IMG/VR virus record: IMGVR_UViG_3300020735_000063
Coordinates: 1 to 22,769 of that record
DNA: 22,769 bases
Source: a virus
Strand: one strand, 5' to 3'
Positions 14,563-22,511 of the stretch are shown piece after piece. The translations under genes and the position numbers were made by a program. Below the pieces are notes generated by a model that was not told where the DNA came from, did not search any database, and saw nothing but the letters and a program-made list of their open reading frames with translations. How positions within the stretch are numbered: position 1 is the stretch's first letter; every line of letters begins with the position of its first letter.

Positions 14563-17500
14563 ATGTTCGGATGCTGCTGCTGCAACCTCGGTGCATACGT
14601 TCCGCGTTTGAAAAACGTGACGCAGGTGCGGACGCAATCGGATTGCACCGACCCGACGACGAACGCGACGGTGACGGCGGATGGCGTCAACATTCCAGCG
14701 GCGCGGTTGGATAATACTTACGACGCAGCTCCTGGTGGGCCGCGCGTGTGTTCCGGTGGCGCGAAGTGCGGCAAGTGCGGCGGTTGGTTGCAGATTGGCG
14801 ATTACAATGGCTTGCCCGCGCAGGAGGTGACGGCGGGGACGGATGACATCGTGGCGGGCGCAACGCCGGATGCCACGCACTATAATCTCGATAACAACGC
14901 TTACGAGGCATACCCGAACGCGGCGGCGAGTTTCTTTCAGGTGGGCGACATCGCGCAGATTGTGACGATTGGCACGACGGACTGGACGGCAATGGGCGCG
15001 AGCGCAAACACGGTGGGCTTGATTTTCACGGTGACGGCCACCGGCAGCGGGAGCGGCACGGCGCAGTTGATGACGGATATGCTGATGGCGCGGCGGCGCG
15101 GCGGAAACTGGATTTTCGCGCAGAAGTATTGGCATGGACGCCCAGGTTTTTTTACCTGCGATTCAAATAGCGACCCGACGACCACTGCGAATCAAATTCA
15201 CTATCTCAAATCAGCCCGCCGAGCAAGATTCAGCACCGGAAACGCGACGATTACAGGCTACAATGCTTATTCAGGTTCGCCGCCGGTTCAAATCAACGAT
15301 CCGCTGACCGACATCTACGGAAATTCTTTCACGCCATCTGATGTTTTTAATTTAAGCGCGGATTTCTCCATCGGCGCGGATTATGAGGTTGGCCGGACAA
15401 CCGGGATTTCGACGCAAACTTATATCGGCAACGCGGCAGCGATGCCGGTGAATTATCAGACAAATTACGGCTCGGCCATGGCGTATGTTCCGGGCTCCGT
15501 CGGCGGCTATGTGCAAACCACGAGCCTCGCCACGCCGACTTCGTTATTCACCTTCACTGGAAATTTCCCAATCAATTTAGTGACGGGCTTTGTCACGGTT
15601 CCGGCGGCGTGTTGGAACATGGGGGCGATTTCCGGCTTTCCAACCATTGATAATGAAAATTATTCACTGGCTTATTTCGGGGGCAATGTTTTTACCGCAA
15701 TGTCCGTTTTGATTCCGGTCTTTGCGGGCTTATGCAATCAACTCGCTTTGGCCGATGCGTTCTGTTCGGTGATTAGTGTTCCGGCGGCATATCCGTTGGA
15801 GAGCGGGTTTTCCGGTTCAGCTTCGGATTTGGAAACGGCGGTCATTGCAGCCATCACCAATGCCGTCATCGGCGCAACCAACATAGCGCCAACGCCAGCG
15901 ATAACTTGCGCGGTCACATTTACCGACACGGGGATTTCAGGCGTTTTTGCTTTAGGCGGGTTCACCGAAATAAAATTGGGCTGGGCGCAAACTGTCAGCT
16001 CTGGAATGTCAGGCAGTTTCTCGGTCACGCTGTCCAAACCCTACACCGCTGCGGACTGCGTATCTGATTTTGAAGCGGCATTGGCGGCGTGGGACATGAG
16101 CGACTTCAAACGGCTCAATAGTTTGCGGATAGATGAAAACTTGGCGCACGCCGCGCTTTGCACTTATGCGGAATGGCAAGGCGCCGTTGTGCCGCCAACA
16201 GATTTGTTCACGACTATGAACAACTACGCATCGCCAATCGCCGACAGCAACGGCTACGCGCCTTGGACTTACGACCCGCTACTTTACGTCCCGAACACCT
16301 CGACGCCGTTGCCAACCAATTACGGAACGTGGACGCCTGTAAGTGGTCAGGGCGCGGACTGGACGCCGACGTGGGCGCAAATCACTTGGCACGACCCTAA
16401 CGATTTCATTTGGCAGACACAGGCATTGCCCGCACACGGAATTTATTTCACCGACCCGACTACCGTTGGGTTGGTTCCCGCGAACTTCACGGACGCGAAC
16501 TTGCGGACTGGAATTTACGACGGCTCAATCATCGCGCACACGAAACCGATTGACCCAGCCACTAGCCAGAGCATCGGCATTTGCGACCGTCATTTCTGGT
16601 TCAATGCCGTGACGTATCGCCGCGAGCCGCAGATTGACCAATTTGGAAACCCAACGGGATTATCTTATTGGTTCCCTTATTCACATGGCGCGTATTCGGA
16701 TGATTCTGGCTTTACGGATTCGACAACGGAAAACCCTGCCGGAACGTATTTTGACGGACAGTTGCCGACGCCGACGATGCGCTGGATGCCGCCGCAAAAC
16801 GAGAAATACGATGGCTTGGCTGTGGGGACGCCGAACATCGGCAATTTCCCGCAACAGTTCACCGACTTCTCGAACGGTTGTTTGAAGGGCGGTAAGTATT
16901 GTCAGGCAGTGCAAAAATGGAATGCGGTGGATTATCTGCAACCGAGCGGCAAACGGAAATTTGACGTTGACCAAACTACCGTTGGCATCATCGTAGCGGC
17001 GGGCAGCGGTTATTTCACCGTGGGCAAACCCAGCACCACCAGCGCGTTTCCGGCGACGGGTTACATTGCGGTGACGGGCAGCATCGGCGTGACGGGGATT
17101 TATCCCGTGACGGGCGCGGCGACGGATAATGGCGACCATACTTGGAATGTGCCGGTGGGCGCGAAGATTGAAGATTTCCCGACGGGCGTTTATACTTACG
17201 GCGACCAGCGCGATAATGTGAATTGGCTCGGCTGGCTCAAGTGGGTTGGTTATACGCAATACGCGCAGACGTTCGCCAGCGCACCGGGCATCACTGGCCG
17301 CGTGGCCGTCACCACGAGTTACGCCGCTGGCGTCTTGACGGTGAACACGACCGCCGCGCAACCTTACTTCCGCAAAGGTTCTGACACAGCTTTGCGAGCG
17401 GTGAACCTTTACGACGCGGGCGGAACTTTGTTGAACGGTTCGCCGCTCGTGCTGGCGCGTGTCTCTACTTCGGACGACAATCATTTCACGGCGACAACTT

Positions 17501-18258
17501 CAAATTATCCGACGGCGGTTTGGATGGTGGACGCGGCGTTGACGTGGGCGCAATCAGGCTTTACCAACGCGAGTCAGAATACCGGCGTTCACATCAAATG
17601 GCAGTTTGACCAACGCAAAGCGAACTTGGCGACGGCAGCGCAACCGGCATGGCTTAATGGAACGGGCGCAGGTGTTGGTGATGGCGTGGTCGGCTGCTTG
17701 GATTCCGGCTATTCCATTGAGCAATTCAATTATCTAAATGGTTCATGTCCGGCCATCGTCGGCATCGTGCCGAGTGGTTCACCGGAGAATTTCGGGACGC
17801 AAGTGCTGTTTGATTTTCCGACCGTGCCGATTGATAACGGCTACGGCGCACACTCGCAAAGTTTTATCGGCCTGACGATGGAAGACCCGTTTGAAATCGC
17901 TTGCGGCACGCCGTTCAAGCCGGATTTTAACCCGATGGATTACACCACGCCATTGAGCTTTTCATGGAAAGAAGATGACGGCAGCGGGAAATCAGATGAT
18001 GGCGGGGCTACACCGCCCGTTTATTATTACGCGATGCGCCCGCTTGTGGAAGCCGCTGACGCCGTGCCGAGCGGCAAATCGTTGCCGACGGGCGTGACGC
18101 TGTTCTACGACCCCGCCAATAAATTTCCGCCGCCGTGTTACCCGAATGGCATCCTTTACGGCGCGACTGTCACGAGCGATTGGAAGACCACTGAACGCAT
18201 TTGCAACAACGTCTCGCGCTTTGTGGCGGACTACGCGGCGTGGTCATTCTGCCCATGA
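14563..18258 (+). CDS. Large tail tip / adhesin-like protein
   Basis: A 1231-residue protein, the largest here, probably forming the tail tip or central fibre that contacts the host. The first ten residues hold four consecutive Cys (MFGCCCCNLG), followed by VCSGGAKCGKCGGW at 62-75; these may bind metal. Residues about 124-168 (QVGDIAQIVTIGTTDWTAMG onward) match a widespread phage module in which GTTDxTAxGA precedes FTxTxxGSGxGTA. The remaining parts are Trp/Tyr/Asp/Thr-rich with many short strands and little helix, and no enzyme motif is visible. Its C-terminus contains a further Cys pair. The stop overlaps the next ATG as ATGA. Base composition is noticeably GC-rich near 14830-15110 and 16980-17180. 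Tip identity is inferred from size, order and neighbours. Confidence 0.72.
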   Translation: MFGCCCCNLGAYVPRLKNVTQVRTQSDCTDPTTNATVTADGVNIPAARLDNTYDAAPGGPRVCSGGAKCGKCGGWLQIGDYNGLPAQEVTAGTDDIVAGATPDATHYNLDNNAYEAYPNAAASFFQVGDIAQIVTIGTTDWTAMGASANTVGLIFTVTATGSGSGTAQLMTDMLMARRRGGNWIFAQKYWHGRPGFFTCDSNSDPTTTANQIHYLKSARRARFSTGNATITGYNAYSGSPPVQINDPLTDIYGNSFTPSDVFNLSADFSIGADYEVGRTTGISTQTYIGNAAAMPVNYQTNYGSAMAYVPGSVGGYVQTTSLATPTSLFTFTGNFPINLVTGFVTVPAACWNMGAISGFPTIDNENYSLAYFGGNVFTAMSVLIPVFAGLCNQLALADAFCSVISVPAAYPLESGFSGSASDLETAVIAAITNAVIGATNIAPTPAITCAVTFTDTGISGVFALGGFTEIKLGWAQTVSSGMSGSFSVTLSKPYTAADCVSDFEAALAAWDMSDFKRLNSLRIDENLAHAALCTYAEWQGAVVPPTDLFTTMNNYASPIADSNGYAPWTYDPLLYVPNTSTPLPTNYGTWTPVSGQGADWTPTWAQITWHDPNDFIWQTQALPAHGIYFTDPTTVGLVPANFTDANLRTGIYDGSIIAHTKPIDPATSQSIGICDRHFWFNAVTYRREPQIDQFGNPTGLSYWFPYSHGAYSDDSGFTDSTTENPAGTYFDGQLPTPTMRWMPPQNEKYDGLAVGTPNIGNFPQQFTDFSNGCLKGGKYCQAVQKWNAVDYLQPSGKRKFDVDQTTVGIIVAAGSGYFTVGKPSTTSAFPATGYIAVTGSIGVTGIYPVTGAATDNGDHTWNVPVGAKIEDFPTGVYTYGDQRDNVNWLGWLKWVGYTQYAQTFASAPGITGRVAVTTSYAAGVLTVNTTAAQPYFRKGSDTALRAVNLYDAGGTLLNGSPLVLARVSTSDDNHFTATTSNYPTAVWMVDAALTWAQSGFTNASQNTGVHIKWQFDQRKANLATAAQPAWLNGTGAGVGDGVVGCLDSGYSIEQFNYLNGSCPAIVGIVPSGSPENFGTQVLFDFPTVPIDNGYGAHSQSFIGLTMEDPFEIACGTPFKPDFNPMDYTTPLSFSWKEDDGSGKSDDGGATPPVYYYAMRPLVEAADAVPSGKSLPTGVTLFYDPANKFPPPCYPNGILYGATVTSDWKTTERICNNVSRFVADYAAWSFCP

Positions 18259-18473
18259 AACCCGCTGCTTTGAGATTTGAACCTGTAAGCAATCCTTACA
18301 AGTTCGACCGCGCCAAAGTGATTGCCGCGCCGGAACTGCAATCATCACGCCTCGCCATTTGCGAGCCGTGCCAATTCAACGCGAACGGCAATTGCAAGCA
18401 ATGTTGCGGCGGCGTGCCAATCCCGACGCTGGTGAATTTGACCGCCAGCCGTTGCGGACGCGGGAAGTGGTAG
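18255..18473 (+). CDS. Small Cys-rich tail-region protein
   Basis: A 72-residue protein with a zinc-ribbon-like pattern: CEPCQF, then CKQCCGG, ending in RCGRGKW. A short phage protein with C-x2-C, C-x2-C and a final Cys then GKW is a recurring member of tail-fibre loci, so this is likely the same type, but its function is unknown. The start ATG overlaps the upstream TGA by three bases, so it is translationally coupled to the tip protein, itself Cys-rich. A longer frame opening at 18201 lies in the upstream gene and is not used. Metal binding and help in folding or assembling the tip are possible roles. Confidence 0.7.
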   Translation: MKPAALRFEPVSNPYKFDRAKVIAAPELQSSRLAICEPCQFNANGNCKQCCGGVPIPTLVNLTASRCGRGKW

Positions 18474-18477
18474 CCAG

Positions 18478-18497
18478 AAATTGACTTTTACTTTATT
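18478..18497 (+). promoter_or_regulatory. Recurrent leader motif, copy D
   Basis: AAATTGACTTTTACTTTATT runs directly into ATGATG at 18498. Its first 17 bases are identical to copy C. Here the start codon is 12 or 15 bases after TTGAC instead of 18, the shortened form of the same leader. It lies five bases after the upstream TAG and precedes the fibre gene, again a signal-peptide product. Confidence 0.6.
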
Positions 18498-20639
18498 ATG
18501 ATGACACGGCTTATCGTTTTCGCGCTTTTATTGACACAGTTTGTTTGCCAAGCGCAAACGAACATCAGCGTAATTTATTCATTCGTTAATGGACTAGGTC
18601 AGACGCAAACCGTTAAGCAAGTTTCTTTTACGCCGCTGGCGTTTGGGCTTGATGGAAAAGCCTACGTCGTCGGCGACGAAACTTTCCGAGTAATCACTTC
18701 CGCAAGCTACACCAATCCAATGTTGTCCGGCTTCAGCTATCGCGTGAAATACTTTTCGACGATTCAGCCACCGACGCTGACGGCGTGTTTTACAAATTCA
18801 TTCAGCACAAATGTTACGGGGACGGTTTATGCCGCAGACTACACCGCCATTTCGACGAACTTAAGCAATGGACTTTATGCTTATTCAATGGCGGCCAGCG
18901 ACGCGCTCTTTGCGTCGTTGAATCAATCCACGAACATCGCGCTGGTGGCCGCAAAGAATGCCACGAATGGATTGCCGTCGAGCGTTTGGACGCTCGGCAC
19001 GGCTTCGGCGCAAAACACTAACGTCTTTCTCGGCACAAATTTCACCGTGACCACATTGAACGGATTGACGAATAAGTTTTCCGTGGATTCGACTGGTAAA
19101 GGGACGCTGACGATTGGCAACACCAACTCCACCTCCAACGTGGTGACGAATGGTGCAGGGCTGAATTATCCCGCTCCTGGCCAATCCGGTTCACTCGCTG
19201 GAAACGGCGGAGGAGTTGGTGGCCTTGCTGGTTTTCTTTTATACCCCAACTCCGGTGCAGGTGCTGGCTACCTAGCGAAGTATGACACCAATTACGGCGT
19301 GGAGCTTTATTATCCCGACCCAAACGGCAGCACCTCAACGCTGCTGGCTGACCAGTCGCATAATCTTCATGTCCCTGCCGGACTTTATGATGGAAATCAA
19401 TCTACTGGAGCTCAAGGAGATATCCTCACCGCCACCGGCTACGGCGGCGTTTATTGGAATAATTACATGACTGCGCAACAGTTTTATAGCGATTCGGCAA
19501 CGCTGTGGATAGCAAGTCACGACTACGGAGATGGCGGCTACGGCCGCGTCAGCATCGGCAACATAGACAACGGAGGCGGTCCAGGAAATCCGAACAATGG
19601 GTTGATGATGGCATCACAAGCAGGTAATACAACAATCGCTATGGACGCTGACACAGGATACGCGCAATTCGGTGGAGGTCTATCAACTATAAACAATATT
19701 TTGGACGATGGTAGTGGCAACATGACCGTGAATACTTCCAACAACAGTGGCGGATTAAATGTGCAAGGCAACGTTCCGAACGTCTGTCTTTCGCTTTACC
19801 CCACTGGAACTGGAGGCATTAAATGGCAGTTTTTTAGCACTAGAAGTGACTCTGGCTATGCTGGTGGTGAGTTCATTTTCAACCCATACGGATACTCTCC
19901 GGTTGTGGCGTATAACGCAAACGGCGGCGAAGCGCATGGCTCGTTCGCCAGTAGTCCCGTTCCTAGTTCTGGCGCACTCTTTGATAAAATCAGCGTCGGA
20001 ACCACAGTCGCAGCCGCAAAATTAGAAGTGGGTGGCACTATGCACTCAACGGACAATTACACCAATGATGCGAGCTTGTTTGTGGCGACCAAGTTGGGAG
20101 TTGGCACCACAACTCCGGGGGCAACCGTCGACATCTCCGGCACTGTTCACTCGTCTGGAAATTACACCAACGATGCGAGCTTGTTTGTGGCGACCCAGTT
20201 GGGAGTTGGCACCACAACTCCGGGGGCAACCGTTGACATCTCCGGCACTGTTCACTCGACCGGGAATTACACCAACGATGCGACCATTTTTGCAGGTACC
20301 GTTACAGCAGCTACCGCAATCACCGAGCGGGCTAAGGATGTCGCACCGCACGTCACCGCGTCGCCTTCGACCAGCGGGACGGTGACGGCTTCCACGTCAT
20401 ACTGGAATGAAACTGTTTATCTTGTCAATTTCTCAACCATCGCCAGTATTACCATCGCGTTGCCGTCCAGCGGCACGGTGGCAGGCCAGATTTATCGCAT
20501 TCACACCAAGTCAAGCGTGACCACCTTGAGCGTGACGGGCGGCTCTTTTGCTGACGCAGCAGTAGTCACTTTAACCGCAGGGCAAACAATCGCGTATCAG
20601 GCGACAACCACGACTGGCACATACATCCGAATTGAATAA
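18498..20639 (+). CDS. Tail fibre-like protein with signal peptide
   Basis: A 713-residue fibre-like protein. The first 19 residues (MMTRLIVFALLLTQFVCQA) form a Sec-type signal with likely cleavage before Gln20; Cys17 is not in a good lipobox. Next come Asn/Thr/Ser-rich beta stretches (NTNVFLGTNFTVTTLNGLTN; GNTNSTSNVVTNGAG), Gly-rich loops, and repeats of 35 residues around 520-590 built on LGVGTTTPGATVDISGTVHS, a motif typical of trimeric fibre shafts. The C-terminal 90 residues are strand-rich (LVNFSTIASITIALPSSGTV) and end in YIRIE; no intramolecular chaperone domain is visible. A secreted fibre would not be expected to join cytoplasmic virions, so either the leader is not cleaved or the protein is a surface adhesin. 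Leader motif D precedes it. Confidence 0.75.
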   Translation: MMTRLIVFALLLTQFVCQAQTNISVIYSFVNGLGQTQTVKQVSFTPLAFGLDGKAYVVGDETFRVITSASYTNPMLSGFSYRVKYFSTIQPPTLTACFTNSFSTNVTGTVYAADYTAISTNLSNGLYAYSMAASDALFASLNQSTNIALVAAKNATNGLPSSVWTLGTASAQNTNVFLGTNFTVTTLNGLTNKFSVDSTGKGTLTIGNTNSTSNVVTNGAGLNYPAPGQSGSLAGNGGGVGGLAGFLLYPNSGAGAGYLAKYDTNYGVELYYPDPNGSTSTLLADQSHNLHVPAGLYDGNQSTGAQGDILTATGYGGVYWNNYMTAQQFYSDSATLWIASHDYGDGGYGRVSIGNIDNGGGPGNPNNGLMMASQAGNTTIAMDADTGYAQFGGGLSTINNILDDGSGNMTVNTSNNSGGLNVQGNVPNVCLSLYPTGTGGIKWQFFSTRSDSGYAGGEFIFNPYGYSPVVAYNANGGEAHGSFASSPVPSSGALFDKISVGTTVAAAKLEVGGTMHSTDNYTNDASLFVATKLGVGTTTPGATVDISGTVHSSGNYTNDASLFVATQLGVGTTTPGATVDISGTVHSTGNYTNDATIFAGTVTAATAITERAKDVAPHVTASPSTSGTVTASTSYWNETVYLVNFSTIASITIALPSSGTVAGQIYRIHTKSSVTTLSVTGGSFADAAVVTLTAGQTIAYQATTTTGTYIRIE
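20055..20264 (+). repeat. 105-bp tandem repeat in fibre gene
   Basis: Two complete copies, 20055-20159 and 20160-20264, differ at six positions. A third copy keeps only its first 19 bases (from 20265), and a diverged copy lies just upstream (about 19998-20054). The period of 105 bases is 35 codons, keeping the frame. The near-identity includes synonymous sites, which points to recent duplication and possible copy-number change of the fibre shaft. Confidence 0.92.
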
Positions 20640-20643
20640 AACC

Positions 20644-21081
20644 ATGAAAAAAACTCTAATTACTATCGGCCTCGCTATTCTAGCGGGGATAACTTCTCAA
20701 GCTGTTCGCGCTCAAAGCTCGGTGGATGTCCAGACGGAAGCTGTGACTATATCCACCACTTTGCCAGTTGGAGTTGGCGAGAGCCTAATGTCTCAAGCGG
20801 TAGTTCCGAATGGATTTATTTCCATCAAAGGGACGAACGCCATCATCGGTGGAAAGGCAGTTATCATCGTGCCGCTGACGACGCTCGGCCAGTTGGTGAC
20901 AAATTTGCCCGCTGGTTATGACATCACAAATCTTGCGTCAGCAACCTTTTCCACGACAAGCAATGGGGTGGTGGTTCGCGCCAAGTTGGTGAGGTCGGTA
21001 GCTTCTGACTCAGCACCGACCACAAACGTGGAATCCAATGCGGACAACGCTGTTACAAACTCGCCATCGGTTAGTCAATGA
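20644..21081 (+). CDS. Small signal-peptide protein after fibre
   Basis: A 145-residue protein starting MKKTLITIGLAILAGITSQ, then AVRA before Gln24, a clear Sec signal. The mature part is strand-rich (TISTTLPVGVGESLMSQAVV; GKAVIIVPLTTLGQLVTNLP) and ends in a Ser/Asn/Thr-rich tail. No family is recognised. ATG 20644 is chosen; a TTG twelve bases earlier overlaps the fibre stop. The adjacent fibre suggests an accessory role, perhaps periplasmic or on the cell surface. It has no ribosome site, but its start is four bases from the fibre stop. Confidence 0.75.
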   Translation: MKKTLITIGLAILAGITSQAVRAQSSVDVQTEAVTISTTLPVGVGESLMSQAVVPNGFISIKGTNAIIGGKAVIIVPLTTLGQLVTNLPAGYDITNLASATFSTTSNGVVVRAKLVRSVASDSAPTTNVESNADNAVTNSPSVSQ

Positions 21082-21186
21082 AAGCTATTTAAGTTTTATG
21101 ACCAAGGGAGAAGGGAAAACAAAATGCACGAAATGATGTTAGCAAAAGCAACAATAACCGTGCCAGCTTAAATTTATGAGCGACAA
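21082..21186 (+). other. Gap with tiny open frames
   Basis: This 105-base gap contains purine-rich AGGGAGAAGGG at 21104-21114 followed ten bases later by an ATG at 21124 that opens a 15-codon frame (MHEMMLAKATITVPA) ending at 21171. An ATG at 21098 opens a shorter frame and one at 21177 opens four codons. The 15-codon frame has the better ribosome site, but a peptide cannot be claimed from this alone. No hairpin or promoter was recognised. Confidence 0.3.
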
Positions 21187-21438
21187 ATGACCAAACTCAC
21201 TATGAGCCTAGACCCTGAAAAGTTTGAAGCCTTACAAAAAGACGTTTCCGAGATAAAAACCGCATTGCTTGGAAATGAGCGGCTTGGAATTGACGGCATG
21301 GTTTCTGACGTGCGCGATTTGAAAAAATGGAAAAGCACGATGCGATTACGGATTGCTTTTTTCGCGGGCGGGGCGGCAACAATTTGGGAGGGACTAAAAT
21401 TCGCAGGTGAATACATTGTCAATAGCAACCACAAATGA
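21187..21438 (+). CDS. Holin-associated small membrane protein (XhlA-like layout)
   Basis: An 83-residue protein. Residues 1-50 form an amphipathic or coiled-coil helix (DPEKFEALQKDVSEIKTALL, later MVSDVRDLKKW). A single hydrophobic segment follows at about 54-75 (LRIAFFAGGAATIWEGLKFA). This layout of charged N-terminal helix plus C-terminal membrane segment is that of XhlA-like lysis accessory proteins. The start is the ATG at 21187, just after a four-codon frame. It lies directly before a holin-like gene, supporting a lysis module. Sequence similarity to a family is not strong. Confidence 0.6.
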   Translation: MTKLTMSLDPEKFEALQKDVSEIKTALLGNERLGIDGMVSDVRDLKKWKSTMRLRIAFFAGGAATIWEGLKFAGEYIVNSNHK

Positions 21439-21482
21439 TAGCTTGTCTGAAATCAAGCGCGAACTAAAAACCAAACACTGAT

Positions 21483-21800
21483 ATGAAAGCATTTAATCAT
21501 TACCTAGCCGTGATGAACGCGGGCGCGGTGCAAGCTGGTGTTCACAGTCTAAAAGCCTACGTCAGCGTGGCGGTGGCACACGCGACGACGGACGCCATTC
21601 CTGCGCTATCTTTTCAACAAATAATTGCCGTTTTTGGCGTTGCGTTTTTGCTTTCCGTCTTGGATTACATGGACAAAAATCCTTTGCCGATTTACGAGAC
21701 TCCGGTGGAAAATCAAGTGGTTATACCGCAAGTCCAAACTGCGCCTAGCCAGCCGGAGCCTCCTGCTTTGCCAAAACCTATTGACAATCCGCCGAAATAA
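21483..21800 (+). CDS. Holin-like membrane protein
   Basis: A 105-residue protein with a likely transmembrane segment at about 44-61 (FQQIIAVFGVAFLLSVL) and a weaker hydrophobic helix at about 11-33. The pattern LLSVLDYMDKNPLP directly after the membrane helix is seen in small phage membrane proteins of lysis cassettes. The C-terminal 35 residues are Pro/Gln/Glu-rich and soluble. A holin role, opening the inner membrane to release an endolysin, is inferred from the layout and from the neighbouring accessory protein; no endolysin lies in the window, so it could lie downstream. Confidence 0.6.
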   Translation: MKAFNHYLAVMNAGAVQAGVHSLKAYVSVAVAHATTDAIPALSFQQIIAVFGVAFLLSVLDYMDKNPLPIYETPVENQVVIPQVQTAPSQPEPPALPKPIDNPPK

Positions 21801-21819
21801 ACCTATAAACGTAAAACTT

Positions 21820-22488
21820 ATGAAAGAATCATCCATCAATCCCGCCGTCGCCAAAATCATCACCATTCTTGCGTTGCTTGGATTGGCTTTTATGTTATTC
21901 GGTGCGTTCAGCGCACACGCGCAGACAGCATCAGCAACGCCGCCAGCGACGTTTGCAAGCGAAGGCATCACCTTGCCGGCATCCATCACTCCGACAATTA
22001 GCGGCGGGCTTGAACAAGTCATGCAATCCGCTTTAGGCTCAACGAACTTTGCCGTTGCGGTTGGCGGAGGGCGCGGGCTTCATGGCAATAACAATCTGCT
22101 TTTCGTGGACTACCTCTACAACTTTGTCGGCAACGGTAAAACGAGCGCGGGCTTCATTCTTGGCTTTGACGAAATCGCTCATGGCGCACACTTCACTACT
22201 GACAACGTGAATTTTGTTAAGGGCGGCCTGAATGTTCAAACCGTCATTGCCCCGCTCAAAGGATGGGGACTCACGAACTTCTTTATTGCGCCGTTCGCTT
22301 CCGTGCTGATTGATACTAGTGGCGGGCAAGTAGGGCAAATCGTCGTCACTGGCGCGAACTACAAAATCGGCATTGGCAAGGGCTGGAATTTTAATCTGAC
22401 TGGCTTTTACGAAAATCGCACTGGCGGCGATACGTCCGTTGACGGCGCATATATTTGCGCGGCGATTGCTTTCAGTCGTAACTTTTAG
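21820..22488 (+). CDS. Phage-encoded outer-membrane beta-barrel-like protein
   Basis: A 222-residue protein. A basic, hydrophobic leader (VAKIITILALLGLAFMLFGA) followed by AHA before Gln35 is a Sec signal. The mature part has many alternating strands with Gly turns (GSTNFAVAVGGGRGLHGNNN; YKIGIGKGWNFNLTGFYENR) and ends IAFSRNF with a C-terminal Phe, the classical signal for recognition by the BAM complex. Together this strongly suggests an eight- to ten-strand outer-membrane barrel. A longer frame opens at 21625 inside the holin gene, but ATG 21820 gives the signal peptide. Roles could include superinfection exclusion, a lysis aid, or a host-surface change. Related phage outer-membrane proteins are known in principle (lambda Lom), but I see no specific match. 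Confidence 0.75.
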   Translation: MKESSINPAVAKIITILALLGLAFMLFGAFSAHAQTASATPPATFASEGITLPASITPTISGGLEQVMQSALGSTNFAVAVGGGRGLHGNNNLLFVDYLYNFVGNGKTSAGFILGFDEIAHGAHFTTDNVNFVKGGLNVQTVIAPLKGWGLTNFFIAPFASVLIDTSGGQVGQIVVTGANYKIGIGKGWNFNLTGFYENRTGGDTSVDGAYICAAIAFSRNF

Positions 22489-22503
22489 GCGTAAAACAAC
22501 GCC
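22488..22503 (+). other. Hairpin just after barrel gene stop
   Basis: GGCGT at 22488-22492 pairs perfectly with ACGCC at 22499-22503 around a six-base loop. It starts on the last base of the barrel gene stop codon. No T-run follows on the plus strand, so it is not a clear terminator. Confidence 0.45.
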
Positions 22504-22511
22504 GCAAAAAA

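Noticed and set aside
14557-15135. 192-codon minus-strand frame opposite the N-terminus of the tip gene
   Set aside because: The GC-rich region gives open frames by chance; no ribosome site or neighbouring minus-strand gene.
16681-17484. 267-codon minus-strand frame inside the tip gene
   Set aside because: It is opposite a well-supported long gene and is Arg/Ala/His-rich without domain patterns; treated as a shadow.
20046-20351. Possible CRISPR-like or direct-repeat array at the 105-bp repeats
   Set aside because: The units are contiguous, in frame and protein-coding with no spacers.
20032-20385. Alternative plus-strand frame over the fibre repeats
   Set aside because: It exists because the repeat is a multiple of three in length; the fibre frame spans it and has recognised motifs.
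21625-21819. N-terminal extension of the barrel gene
   Set aside because: It overlaps the holin-like gene out of frame and would hide the clear signal peptide that starts at 21820.
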